From an uncultured Rhizobium sp. (GTDB lineage Bacteria; Pseudomonadota; Alphaproteobacteria; Rhizobiales; Rhizobiaceae), in assembly GCA_945952315.1 (NCBI GenBank), contig CAMFIE010000014.1, positions 1 to 64,000 of the forward strand: a stretch of 64,000 nt of DNA. Reading direction: 5' to 3'. The notes beneath the pieces were generated by a model. The model was not told where the DNA came from, did not search any database, and was given only the letters and a program-made list of their open reading frames with translations. The stretch's first letter is position 1. Each line of letters starts with the position of its first letter. Shown here piece after piece: positions 16,964 through 27,197 of this stretch. Made by a program: the position numbers and the translations under genes.

Positions 16964-17758
16964 TCAGGCCAGAACCAGTTTGATGGCATGGATGTGCAGC
17001 ATGGCGGCGATATCGACGGGCGGCGGCTGGTTGGTCACCAGCATGTCATAGCGGTCGGGCGGGGCCGGAACGATGGGTGCCGAGCGGCCAAACTTGCCGC
17101 TGTCGGCCACCACGATCCGCTGCTCGGCGCAGTCTCCGGCAACGCGGGAAAGATCCGCCTCTTCCATGTCGGCCAGCATGAAGCCCGCCTGTGCATTGAC
17201 GGCGGTGGTCGACAGGATCGCATGGCGCACGGTGAAGCGGCGGATGAAGGCCAGCGCATCGGCCCCGAAGGCGCCGCCGTCATGGGCGCGCAATTCCCCG
17301 CCCGCCAGAAACACCCGGTTGCCGTTTCGGCCCGCAAGCGTATGCGCAACCGCGACCGAATTCGTCACCACGAAGAGATCGCGATGCTTCTGGAGCGCAA
17401 CGGCGATGAAGGCGGTGGTGGAGCCGATATCGAGAAACAGGCTGTCGCCATCGGCAATCAGCGTGGCGACCCGGGCGGCAATCGCCCGCTTTGCCTCCGG
17501 ATTTTCGCCCATGCGGAAATGCAGCGGCTGCTCGCCCGCCGTGTCTTTCAGATGCACGCCGCCATGCACCTTGGTGACCAGTCCGTCTCTCTCCAGCGCG
17601 CGGATATTGCGGCGGATCGTCTCTTCGGACACCTGCAATTGCCGGGCGAGAAAGGGAATGCGGCCGGAACCGCCCGCAAGCCGCAGCGCATCGAGGATTT
17701 CCCGCTCGCGGTGATTGGCGCCTGCCCTTTGTCCCTCGCTGTCTTCACCCGCTGCCAT
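16964..17758 (-). CDS. DeoR-family transcriptional regulator
   Basis: A 264-residue repressor with the DeoR N-terminal HTH (REREILDALRLAGGSGRIPF, QLQVSEETIRRNIRALERDG, KVHGGVHL) and a C-terminal phosphosugar-isomerase-like sensor (FLDIGSTTAFIAVALQ, VVTNSVAVAHTL, FLAGGELR). The ATG at 17758 is chosen over TTG 17800, which adds a basic non-conserved tail. It is divergent from the kinase-like gene. Nested inverted repeats in the 159-bp gap are candidate operators. The C-terminal domain suggests a phosphorylated small-molecule effector, possibly the product of the divergent kinase. Confidence 0.9.
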   Translation of the reverse strand: MAAGEDSEGQRAGANHREREILDALRLAGGSGRIPFLARQLQVSEETIRRNIRALERDGLVTKVHGGVHLKDTAGEQPLHFRMGENPEAKRAIAARVATLIADGDSLFLDIGSTTAFIAVALQKHRDLFVVTNSVAVAHTLAGRNGNRVFLAGGELRAHDGGAFGADALAFIRRFTVRHAILSTTAVNAQAGFMLADMEEADLSRVAGDCAEQRIVVADSGKFGRSAPIVPAPPDRYDMLVTNQPPPVDIAAMLHIHAIKLVLA

Positions 17759-17811
17759 GCTGTGGCCTTTTCCGCGATCCCGTGTGGAATTCCCAATCAA
17801 ACAGCCTCAAA

Positions 17812-17851
17812 ATCCACACAAAACCACAGAAAGTCAAATCTGTGTGTGGAT
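17812..17851. promoter_or_regulatory. Nested inverted repeats, likely DeoR operator
   Basis: ATCCACACA (17812-17820) and TGTGTGGAT (17843-17851) are exact inverted repeats. Inside them CACAGA (17825-17830) pairs with TCTGTG (17839-17844). The site lies midway between the DeoR gene and the divergent kinase gene, and TTGACA follows at 17865-17870 on the plus strand. Confidence 0.5.
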
Positions 17852-17917
17852 ATGTGGAAAATTCTTGACAGGTGCGCGCTTTCACGGAACGCTCCCCGAA
17901 AAAATGAGGGAACAGCC

Positions 17918-18796
17918 ATGCAAGCCTTGCCGGAAAGGGAGATCCGATCTCTGCCGCTGTGGAGCGGGGAGATATCCATCCGTCCGCTCTCGGGTGGCAT
18001 CACCAACCGCAATTATCTGGTGGAAGATCAACAGCGCCGCGCGGTCGTCCGCCTCGGCACCGATATTCCCGTCCACCATATCCGCCGCGACAACGAGCTT
18101 GCCGCAAGCATCGCCGCCCACAAGGCGGGGCTTTCGCCTGCGGTTCTTCACCATTCGCCGGGTCTTCTGGTGCTGGATTATGTCGATGCGAAAGCCTTTG
18201 CGCCCGAGGATGTGCGCAAGCCCGGCATGCTCGAAAAGATCGTGCCGCTGATCCGCCGCTGCCATACCGAAATGCCGAAGCATTTTCGCGGCGCGGCGAT
18301 GATCTTCTGGGTCTTCCATGTGGTGCGCGACTATGCGGGCGAGCTTGCCGACCGGCAAAGCCGCCATCTGCCGCTGATCCCCGGCCTGCTCGAAAAGGCC
18401 GCGGGGCTCGAACAGGCCGCCGGTCCGTTCGACATCGTCTTCGGCCACAACGACCTGCTTGCCGCCAATCTTCTCGATGACGGCAGGCGGCTCTGGCTGA
18501 TCGACTGGGACTATGCGGGCTTCAACACGCCGCTCTTCGATCTCGGCGGCCTTGCCTCCAACAACGAGCTTTCCGCAGAGGAAGAACGCCGGATGCTGGA
18601 GCTCTATTACGAAAAGCCGGTGACGGACGCGCTTTTGCGCCGTTACGAGGCGATGAAATGCGGCTCGCTGCTGCGCGAGACCATGTGGAGCATGATTTCC
18701 GAAATCCATTCCACCATCGACTTCGACTATGCCGCCTATACGGCGGAAAATCTGGCGCGCTTCGAGCGGGCCTTTGCCGATTTCTCGAGACTTTGA
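17918..18796 (+). CDS. Choline/ethanolamine kinase-like phosphotransferase
   Basis: A 292-residue APH/choline-kinase fold enzyme. The start ATG 17918 follows GAGGG with 7-nt spacing. The N-lobe motif ISIRPLSGGITNRNYLV matches choline kinase. The catalytic Brenner motif is GHNDLLAANLLDD (about residue 178) and the metal site is LWLIDWDYAGFNTPLFDLGG. It probably phosphorylates a small amino alcohol with ATP. It is divergent from a DeoR regulator and 10 nt upstream of a dimethylglycine-dehydrogenase-like gene, which suggests a pathway for choline- or ethanolamine-derived methylated amines. The substrate is inferred only. Confidence 0.85.
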   Translation: MQALPEREIRSLPLWSGEISIRPLSGGITNRNYLVEDQQRRAVVRLGTDIPVHHIRRDNELAASIAAHKAGLSPAVLHHSPGLLVLDYVDAKAFAPEDVRKPGMLEKIVPLIRRCHTEMPKHFRGAAMIFWVFHVVRDYAGELADRQSRHLPLIPGLLEKAAGLEQAAGPFDIVFGHNDLLAANLLDDGRRLWLIDWDYAGFNTPLFDLGGLASNNELSAEEERRMLELYYEKPVTDALLRRYEAMKCGSLLRETMWSMISEIHSTIDFDYAAYTAENLARFERAFADFSRL

Positions 18797-18806
18797 GGAC
18801 ATGACC

Positions 18807-21254
18807 ATGAAAGCGCTTCCCTCTACAGCCAAGATCGTCGTGATCGGCGGCGGCATCATCGGATGCTCCACGGCCTATCATCTGGCGAAGCTCGGCTATA
18901 CGGATACGGTGCTGCTGGAGCGCAAGAAGCTCACCTCCGGCACCACCTTCCACGCGGCAGGCCTTGTCGGGCAGCTGCGCACCAGCGCCAACATCACCCA
19001 GTTGCTCGGCTATTCGGTCAATCTCTACAAGACGCTGGAAGCGGAAACCGGGCTCGGCACCGGCTGGAAGATGAATGGCGGCCTGCGCCTTGCCTGCAAT
19101 CAGGAGCGCTGGACGGAGGTGAAGCGGCAGGCGACCACCGCCCAATCCTTCGGCCTCGACATGCAGCTTCTGACGCCGAAGGAGGCGCTCGAACTCTGGC
19201 CGCTGATGACAATCGATGACCTTGTCGGCGCCGCCTTCCTGCCGACCGACGGGCAGGCGAACCCGTCCGATATCACGCAGGCGCTCGCCAAGGGTGCGCG
19301 CATGGCCGGTGCCACGATCTTCGAGGATACCGAGGTTCTCGATCTCGAGATCGACAAGGGCCGCATCCGCGCGGTGATCACCGAACGGGGCCGGATCGAA
19401 TGCGAAAAGGTGGTGGTCTGCGCCGGGCAGTGGACCCGCACCTTTGCCGCCCGCTATGGCGTCAACGTGCCGCTCGTCTCGGTCGAGCACCAGTATATGG
19501 TGACGGAAGCCTTCGGCGTTCCCTCGAACCTGCCGACGCTGCGCGATCCCGACCGGCTGACCTACTACAAGGAAGAGGTGGGCGGCCTCGTGATGGGCGG
19601 CTACGAGCCGAACCCGATCCCCTGGGCGATGGACGGCATCCCGAAGGATTTCCATTACACGCTGCTGTCGTCCAATTTCGATCATTTCGAGCAGATCATG
19701 GAACTGTCGCTCGGCCGCGTGCCGGCGCTTGAAACCGCAGGCATCAAGCAGCTGATCAACGGGCCGGAAAGCTTTACCCCCGATGGCAATTTCATTCTCG
19801 GCGAAGCACCGGAGCTGAAGAATTTCTTCGTCGGTGCGGGCTTCAACGCCTTCGGCATCGCATCCGGCGGCGGCGCGGGCATGGCCTTGGCGGAATGGGT
19901 GGCGAAGGGCGAGCCGCCCTATGATCTCTGGCCGGTCGATATCCGCCGTTTCGGCCGCCCGCATTTCGATACGGACTGGGTGCGCACCCGCACGCTCGAA
20001 GCCTATGGCAAGCATTACACGCTCGCCTTCCCGCATGAGGAACATTCGAGCGGCAGGCCCTGCCGCAAGTCGCCGCTCTATGACCGGCTGAAGGCGCAAG
20101 GCGCCTGCTTCGGCGAAAAGCTCGGCTGGGAACGGCCGAACTGGTTTGCCGATCTGGCCGCGGGTGAAGAGCCGAAGGATATCTATACCTACGAGCGGCA
20201 GAACTGGTTTGCCGCCGTTGGCCGCGAGCACAGGGCCGTGCGCGAGGCCGCCGTGATCTTCGACCAGACCTCGTTTGCGAAATTCGTGCTGAAGGGCCGC
20301 GATGCGGAGGAAGCCCTTTCCTGGATCGCGGCCAATGATGTGGCGAAACCGGTCGGCTCGCTGATCTATACCCAGATGCTGAACGACAAGGGCGGCATCG
20401 AATGCGATCTCACCGTCGCTCGTGTCGCGGAGAACGAATATTACATCGTCACCGGAACCGGCTTTGCCACCCATGATTTCGACTGGATCGCGAAGAACAT
20501 TCCGGACGGCCTGCATGCGGAGCTGGTGGATGTGACCTCCGGCTGGTCGGTGCTGTCGCTGATGGGTCCGAAGGCGCGGACGATCCTCGAAAAGGTCACC
20601 CGCTCGGATGTTTCCAATGCGGGCTTCCCCTTCGGCCGGGTGAAGACCATCGGCATTGCGGGCTGCCCGGTCCGGGCGCTGCGCGTGACCTATGTGGGCG
20701 AGCTTGGCTATGAACTGCATCTGCCGGTCGAATATGCCACCACCGTCTACGAGGCGCTGATGGCGGCGGGTCGCGAGCACGGTCTCGTCAATGCCGGTTA
20801 CCGCGCCATCGAAAGCTGCCGCCTGGAGAAATTCTATCGCGCCTGGGGCTCCGATATCGGCCCCGACCATACGCCGGTGGAAGCCGGTCTTTCCTGGGCG
20901 GTGAAGCTGAGGAAGGCGACACCCTTCAAGGGCCGCGCAGCTATTGAAGCGCAGGTGAAGGGCGGCGTGAAGAAGATGCTCGCCTGCTTCGTGCCGGACG
21001 ATCCTTCCGTGGTTCTGCTCGGCCGCGAGACGATCTATCGTGACGGCAAGCGGGTCGGCTGGCTCACCGGCGGTGGCTTCGGCTACACCGTCGGCAAGGC
21101 AATCGGCATCGGCTATGTCCGCAATCCGGACGGCGTGACGGAGGATTTCGTGTTGTCGGGCACTTACGAGCTGGATGTGGCGATGACACGCATTCCCTGC
21201 ACCGTCTCGCTGAAGCCGCTTTACGATGCGGAAATGAACCGGGTAAAGGGATGA
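18807..21254 (+). CDS. Dimethylglycine/sarcosine dehydrogenase-like FAD and folate enzyme
   Basis: An 815-residue fusion protein. Residues about 10-380 form a DAO flavoprotein domain with KIVVIGGGIIGCSTAYHLAK and the TTFHAAG motif, whose His typically holds FAD covalently. The C-terminal half is a GcvT-like aminomethyltransferase domain (VYEALMAAGREHGL, ESCRLEKFYRAWGSDI, then a GcvT C-terminal barrel) that transfers the one-carbon unit to tetrahydrofolate. Such enzymes demethylate dimethylglycine, sarcosine or related N-methyl compounds. ATG 18807 is chosen because GAGGA lies 7 nt upstream; ATG 18801 is too close. It follows the kinase-like gene directly. The exact N-methyl substrate is unknown. 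Confidence 0.88.
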   Translation: MKALPSTAKIVVIGGGIIGCSTAYHLAKLGYTDTVLLERKKLTSGTTFHAAGLVGQLRTSANITQLLGYSVNLYKTLEAETGLGTGWKMNGGLRLACNQERWTEVKRQATTAQSFGLDMQLLTPKEALELWPLMTIDDLVGAAFLPTDGQANPSDITQALAKGARMAGATIFEDTEVLDLEIDKGRIRAVITERGRIECEKVVVCAGQWTRTFAARYGVNVPLVSVEHQYMVTEAFGVPSNLPTLRDPDRLTYYKEEVGGLVMGGYEPNPIPWAMDGIPKDFHYTLLSSNFDHFEQIMELSLGRVPALETAGIKQLINGPESFTPDGNFILGEAPELKNFFVGAGFNAFGIASGGGAGMALAEWVAKGEPPYDLWPVDIRRFGRPHFDTDWVRTRTLEAYGKHYTLAFPHEEHSSGRPCRKSPLYDRLKAQGACFGEKLGWERPNWFADLAAGEEPKDIYTYERQNWFAAVGREHRAVREAAVIFDQTSFAKFVLKGRDAEEALSWIAANDVAKPVGSLIYTQMLNDKGGIECDLTVARVAENEYYIVTGTGFATHDFDWIAKNIPDGLHAELVDVTSGWSVLSLMGPKARTILEKVTRSDVSNAGFPFGRVKTIGIAGCPVRALRVTYVGELGYELHLPVEYATTVYEALMAAGREHGLVNAGYRAIESCRLEKFYRAWGSDIGPDHTPVEAGLSWAVKLRKATPFKGRAAIEAQVKGGVKKMLACFVPDDPSVVLLGRETIYRDGKRVGWLTGGGFGYTVGKAIGIGYVRNPDGVTEDFVLSGTYELDVAMTRIPCTVSLKPLYDAEMNRVKG

Positions 21255-21319
21255 CATGTCCCTGAAGGGCCGCAGCCGCTTTGCCCGCGCGGCCCTTCGC
21301 AGAACCCGGAAGGTGCCTG

Positions 21320-22558
21320 ATGTCCGAGACCGTTCTTGACCGTTTCCTGCGCTATGTGGTGATCGATACCCAGTCCGATCCCGCCTCCGAGACCCAGCCT
21401 TCCACCGAAAAGCAGAAGGATCTCGGCCACCTTCTGGTGAAGGAGCTGCTGGCGCTCGGGATCACCGACGCCCATCTCGATGCGCATGGCTATGTCTATG
21501 CCACGATCCCCGCCACCAGCGAGAAGCCGGTGCCGGTGATCTGCTTCTGCTCGCATATGGATACGGCCCCGGATTTTTCCGGCACGCATGTCAAGCCGCA
21601 GGTGATCCGCAACTATCAGGGCGGCGATATCGTGCTGCCGGGAGATCAGACGCGGGTGATCCGCGTTGCCGATCATCCCGAGCTCAGGAACCAGATCGGC
21701 CATGATGTGGTGACCACCGACGGCACGACGCTGCTCGGTGCCGATGACAAGGCAGGCATTGCCGAAATCATGACGGCGGCGGCATGGCTCGTCGCCCATC
21801 CCGAGATCCCGCATGGCACGGTCAAAATCCTTTTCACCCCGGACGAGGAAATCGGTCGTGGCGTCAACAAGGTCGATCTCGAAAAGCTCGGCGCGCAATT
21901 TGCCTATACGCTCGATGGCGAAACCGTGGGCCATATCGAGGACGAGACCTTCTCCGCCGATGGTGTCGATATCGAGATCACCGGCGTGGCGATCCATCCG
22001 GGCTTTGCCAAGGACCGCATGGAAAACGCGATCCGGATCGCAGGCACGATCATCGACCGCTTGCCGAAGACGCTGTCACCGGAGCGCACCGAGGGCCGTC
22101 AGGGCTTCATCCATCCGGTATCGGTTTCGGGCGCGATGGAAAAGGCCCATATCGGCCTGATCATCCGCGATTTCACCACCGCAGGGCTTCAGGAAAAGGA
22201 GGCGCTCCTGGAGGATATTGTTCGTGGCGTGATGCAGGATTATCCAGGATCGAGCTACCGCTTCACGGTGCGCGAGCAGTATCGCAACATGAAGGAGGTG
22301 CTCGACCGGCATCCGGAGATCGTCGACAATGCGCTGGAAGCGATCCGGCGGGCGGGGCTTGACCCGGTTCAGGGCAGCATCCGCGGCGGAACCGACGGCT
22401 CGCGCCTTTCCTTCATGGGCCTGCCATGCCCCAACCTCTTCGCCGGCGGCCATGCCTTCCACTCCCCACTCGAATGGGTGAGCCGCCAGGACATGGAAAA
22501 GGCCGTGGATGTGATCCTGGAGCTGGTAAAGGTCTGGGAGGAACGGGCAGGGGGGTGA
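21320..22558 (+). CDS. pepT: Peptidase T (tripeptide aminopeptidase)
   Basis: A 412-residue M20 metallopeptidase. PepT removes the N-terminal residue from tripeptides in the cytoplasm using two zinc ions. Seen here are the start VLDRFLRYVVIDTQSDP, the metal ligand motif FCSHMDTAPDFSG, the bridging Asp segment LLGADDKAGIAEIM, the catalytic Glu in ILFTPDEEIGRG, and the C-terminal His of GGHAFHSPLEWV. ATG 21320 follows AGGTG. It lies 65 nt after the dehydrogenase-like gene in the same orientation and is followed by the RIME cluster. Confidence 0.95.
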   Translation: MSETVLDRFLRYVVIDTQSDPASETQPSTEKQKDLGHLLVKELLALGITDAHLDAHGYVYATIPATSEKPVPVICFCSHMDTAPDFSGTHVKPQVIRNYQGGDIVLPGDQTRVIRVADHPELRNQIGHDVVTTDGTTLLGADDKAGIAEIMTAAAWLVAHPEIPHGTVKILFTPDEEIGRGVNKVDLEKLGAQFAYTLDGETVGHIEDETFSADGVDIEITGVAIHPGFAKDRMENAIRIAGTIIDRLPKTLSPERTEGRQGFIHPVSVSGAMEKAHIGLIIRDFTTAGLQEKEALLEDIVRGVMQDYPGSSYRFTVREQYRNMKEVLDRHPEIVDNALEAIRRAGLDPVQGSIRGGTDGSRLSFMGLPCPNLFAGGHAFHSPLEWVSRQDMEKAVDVILELVKVWEERAGG

Positions 22559-22570
22559 CAGACACCCCCG

Positions 22571-22880
22571 CGCAGCGCCGCCCCCTCACCTGCCTGCCGG
22601 CATCCTCTCCCCGAGGGGAGAGGAGAAACGGGGCTGGCCGCTCGCTCTGCATCGACCGTATCAGGAGCAAACCGTCTCCATGCCCTCTTCTCCCCAGCGG
22701 GGAGAAGATGTCCGATAGGACAGATGAGGGGGCCGTTTGCTCTGCCCTTGCCCCTCATCCCCCTGCCGGGACCTTCTCCCCATTGTCATGGGGCGAAGGG
22801 GGGCAAGACGCTGGCCGCTCGATCCCTTCTCCCCGTCGGGACGGGGAGAAGGTGGCGGCAGCCGGATGAGGGGCAGAGTG
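22571..22880. repeat. RIME-type intergenic palindromic repeats, two tandem elements
   Basis: The gap between pepT and the ABC-F gene is filled by GC-rich palindromes. They include CTCTCCCC/GGGGAGAG near 22605-22622, CTTCTCCCC/GGGGAGAAG (22687-22707), and CCTTCTCCCCGTC/GACGGGGAGAAGG (22825-22852), with CCCTCA(T/C)C arms and their inverse GATGAGGGG at 22724-22733 and 22865-22875. The arms suggest two copies in tandem, about 22571-22735 and 22740-22880. The motifs are those of Rhizobium intergenic mosaic elements, which are non-coding and specific to this family. Confidence 0.75.
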
Positions 22881-22897
22881 GCCCATGTGCCGTCTAT

Positions 22898-24520
<1,623 letters not shown>

Positions 24521-24675
24521 GGTCTTTGAAATGTCCCGGTCAGGTCTTTGCGCGCTTGTGACCGGTTAAGCCCGGTATTTCAAGGGGCAGCGGCCCATGG
24601 AAGGGTGAATTCTGGAACTCGACTTTGCCTTGGTTTTGGCGCCTATTGCCCGGACTGAGTCGTGAAGGGCAGGCG

Positions 24676-25953
24676 ATGAGCGGTGCGGATGGGATGGCCA
24701 GCGGGCAGGCTGGCGACGGGAGCTTCAACAGCGAAAGACCGGCGCGGGTGCCGGTGCTCGCTGTTCTCATTCTCGGCATCACCCAGATCGTCGGCTATGG
24801 CACGATGTATTACAGCTTCTCGATCCTTGCGCCCGACATGGGCAAGAGCTTCGGCTGGCCGCTGAACTGGGTGTTCGGCGCGCTGTCGATCGCGCTGCTC
24901 GCAGGCGGCTTTGCCTCGCCCTTTGTCGGGCGCTGGCTGGACCGGTTCGGCGCGGGCAAGGTGATGATGGCGGGCTCCGCGATTTCGGCGCTTTCGCTGG
25001 TTGCCGCAGCGCTCGCCCCGAACGGCATCGCCTTTCTCGCCGGGCTGACGGCAATCGAGCTTGCCGCGAATTTCGTGCAATATGGCGCGGCCTTCGCGCT
25101 TCTGGTGCGGATCGAGCCAAGGGCGGGCCAACTCAGCATCACCTATCTCACGCTGATGGCCGGATTTGCCTCGACCATTTTCTGGCCGATCACCACGACG
25201 CTGCACGAGCATTTCGGCTGGCGGGAGGTCTACCTGATCTTCGCGGCGATGAATCTGCTGATCTGCATGCCGTTGCACGGATCGCTCATCTGGGCTGACC
25301 GTACGCAGGCAAGGCGGGCGGACGAGGATGAGGCAGACGCGCCCGTTCCGGTGATCGGCAGCCTGCCACCCGCCCATCGCCGGACGGGCCTCATCCTGAT
25401 GGTGCTCGGCCTGTCCCTGCAATCCATGATCACCGCCTCCATTCTCGTGCATATGGTGCCGCTGCTTTCGGGCGTCGGCCTCGGCAAGACGGCGGCGCTG
25501 GTCAGCACCCTGTTCGGCCCGGCACAGGTCGCAAGCCGCTTCACCAACATGATCCTCGGGCGCAATCTTTCGGCGGAACGGCTGGCGGTGCTGTCGAGCA
25601 GTTTCATGACGGTTGCGGTGATGATCCTGATGGCGCTTGCGCCCAATCTGATTGCGGCCATCATCTTTGCCATCGTCTATGGCTTCGGCAGCGGGCTTTT
25701 CTCCATCGCGAGCGGAACACTGCCGCTCACGCTGTTCGGCAGCGAAGGCTATGGCACGCTGCAGGGCAAGGTGCTCTCGGCCCGGCTGATTGCCTCCGCA
25801 CTTGCCCCCTTCGCCTTTCTGGTGCTGATCGAAACCTTTGGCCATGCGGGCGCGCTGCTGGTGGTCTCCCTCATGGGGATCGGCGCGATTGCCTGTTATC
25901 TCGCCGTCCACCGGCTTGGAAATCACGCTCCCGCGCAAGCCCTTCACCTGTAG
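24676..25953 (+). CDS. MFS transporter
   Basis: A 425-residue 12-segment major facilitator protein. The first helix carries VLILGITQIVGYGTMYYSFSILAPDMG and motif A appears as FVGRWLDRFGAGKV. The conserved YYSFSILAP is shared with a rhizobial group that includes the arsenite exporter ArsK, but I cannot confirm that subgroup and no ars genes are adjacent. ATG 24676 follows GGGCAGG. It is convergent with the KGG stress gene across a bidirectional terminator. Confidence 0.8.
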   Translation: MSGADGMASGQAGDGSFNSERPARVPVLAVLILGITQIVGYGTMYYSFSILAPDMGKSFGWPLNWVFGALSIALLAGGFASPFVGRWLDRFGAGKVMMAGSAISALSLVAAALAPNGIAFLAGLTAIELAANFVQYGAAFALLVRIEPRAGQLSITYLTLMAGFASTIFWPITTTLHEHFGWREVYLIFAAMNLLICMPLHGSLIWADRTQARRADEDEADAPVPVIGSLPPAHRRTGLILMVLGLSLQSMITASILVHMVPLLSGVGLGKTAALVSTLFGPAQVASRFTNMILGRNLSAERLAVLSSSFMTVAVMILMALAPNLIAAIIFAIVYGFGSGLFSIASGTLPLTLFGSEGYGTLQGKVLSARLIASALAPFAFLVLIETFGHAGALLVVSLMGIGAIACYLAVHRLGNHAPAQALHL

Positions 25954-25960
25954 AAAAACA

Positions 25961-25990
25961 GGCGAGTGGGAAAACCCACCCGCCTTTTGT
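25961..25990. terminator. Bidirectional rho-independent terminator
   Basis: GGCGAGTGGG (25961-25970) pairs with CCCACCCGCC (25975-25984) with one mismatch, loop AAAA. TTTT follows on the plus strand and an A run precedes it, giving a T tract on the minus strand. It serves the MFS gene and the convergent KGG gene. Confidence 0.85.
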
Positions 25991-26019
25991 CCGGAGGTCA
26001 GAGCGTCCGAAGTCGGCCG

Positions 26020-26199
26020 TTAGTTCTGGCCACCCTTGCGGCCTGCTTCTGCGGCGCGTTCGGGATCGTTCTTGAAGTTGCCGGGCGATTCCTTGCCACC
26101 CTTGGAGGCAATTTCACGCTGCTTGTCTTCATCCATGGATGCGAAGCCGCGGCGCGACGTATCGGAATTCTGGCCCTGGTTTCCCTGCTGGTTCGGCAT
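26020..26199 (-). CDS. KGG-repeat general stress protein
   Basis: A 59-residue hydrophilic protein rich in Gln, Gly, Lys and Arg. The start MPNQQGNQG is preceded by GAGGAG. It contains the repeat blocks RRGFASMDEDKQREIASKGG and GNFKNDPERAAEAGRKGGQN, the KGG/con-10 pattern of desiccation- and stress-induced proteins such as GsiB-like and YciG-like proteins. It is likely an intrinsically disordered protectant. An EcfG-type promoter lies 53 bp upstream, which fits general stress control. Confidence 0.88.
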   Translation of the reverse strand: MPNQQGNQGQNSDTSRRGFASMDEDKQREIASKGGKESPGNFKNDPERAAEAGRKGGQN

Positions 26200-26251
26200 T
26201 GTTCTACTCCTCTTCGTGCGATTTCTCCGTCGGTGCGGAGGACAGCTATTC

Positions 26252-26277
26252 AACCCGCCAAAAGCCTCGGAAGTTCC
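26252..26277 (-). promoter_or_regulatory. EcfG/RpoE2-type general stress promoter
   Basis: On the minus strand GGAAC (26277-26273) is followed by 19 nt and TT (26253-26252), matching the GGAAC-N18-19-TT consensus reported for the alphaproteobacterial general stress sigma factor. It lies 53 bp upstream of the KGG stress protein start, a gene class usually controlled this way. Confidence 0.65.
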
Positions 26278-26461
26278 AGAAAATCAGAAAAATACTGTTT
26301 GTTTTCAATGGTCGTTGCGCTTGACTGAAGGAAAGACAAAGCAACCGGAGCTTTTCATTTTCGCGTCTCCGGCACAAAAAAGGACGCTTCGGGCGCTTGA
26401 TGATCGCGCCTTCACGGTGAATACCGGACACGACCAGGATTGATCCGGAAAGGCTCGACGC

Positions 26462-26995
26462 ATGACTGATACGCCCGCTGTTCCTGCAACCGAAAGCGGC
26501 TTTCCGATCCGGGGCAGCTACTGCATCACGCTTACCGGCCACATGATGGCGGTTTTCCTGATGCTCACCCGCTATCAGCTCTTCTTCCTGACGATAATGG
26601 TCGTGGTGGCCACCGGCTTCGTTTCGGTGATGGTCTATCTGCATGGCGGGCAGTTCGGCTGGAATGTGGCGACGCAACTGCCGTTCCATATCTGGCCGAT
26701 CGTTCTTGCGGGGCTGTTTTTCCCGCATCTGGTGTCTGCGCTCAGTATCCTGCGCATGCCGCTCGATGCGCGCACGGTGACCTTCACTATCTCCGAACAG
26801 GAAATCATCACGGAGGACGCGGCACAAAACCGGCTGGTGCTGCAATGGGCGCAGCTGAAGAAGGTTCGGCTCTGGAAGAACTATCTCTATCTGGAATTCA
26901 GGACCCGCGGCCTGCGCATGCTGCCGGCGCGCGCCTTCAATGCGGATGATTTCGCGCGGCTGACGGCCTTTGCCCTGAGCCGCCTTCCGAAATAG
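26462..26995 (+). CDS. YcxB-like membrane protein
   Basis: A 177-residue protein with two membrane helices (YQLFFLTIMVVVATGFVSVMV and PFHIWPIVLAGLFFPHLVSAL) and a C-terminal cytoplasmic domain. The latter contains VTFTISEQEIITEDAAQNRLVLQWAQLKKVRLWKNYLYLEF, the pattern of the YcxB-like (bacterial PH-like) family, whose function is unknown. It stands alone; a hairpin with arms AGCGGCC/GGCCGCT (27034-27055) follows its stop and may terminate it. Confidence 0.75.
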   Translation: MTDTPAVPATESGFPIRGSYCITLTGHMMAVFLMLTRYQLFFLTIMVVVATGFVSVMVYLHGGQFGWNVATQLPFHIWPIVLAGLFFPHLVSALSILRMPLDARTVTFTISEQEIITEDAAQNRLVLQWAQLKKVRLWKNYLYLEFRTRGLRMLPARAFNADDFARLTAFALSRLPK

Positions 26996-27197
26996 GCGGC
27001 AAAATCCCCCCGGTTTTTCGCGAAAACTGGCAAAGCGGCCCCGAAACCGGCCGCTGCGAAGCGAAATTTTAATCAAAGTCTGGTGCAACTCAAAGTGAGG
27101 CGGTGCGAGCGGCTGTCATCAGGACAGTCCGCGCCGTCCGTGAAGCAGATTTCGGAACATGCGGCGGGCGTGCGCCTGCCGGTTTTGGGGGCTCCGG

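Noticed and set aside
18522-21257. A very long open frame on the minus strand (911 codons) opposite the DMGDH-like gene
   Set aside because: It is antisense to a protein with clear domain motifs and has the Arg/His/Gly-rich composition of a high-GC shadow frame.
24676-25953. Naming the MFS transporter ArsK
   Set aside because: Only a short motif resembles that group and there are no arsenic genes nearby, so the name is not supported.
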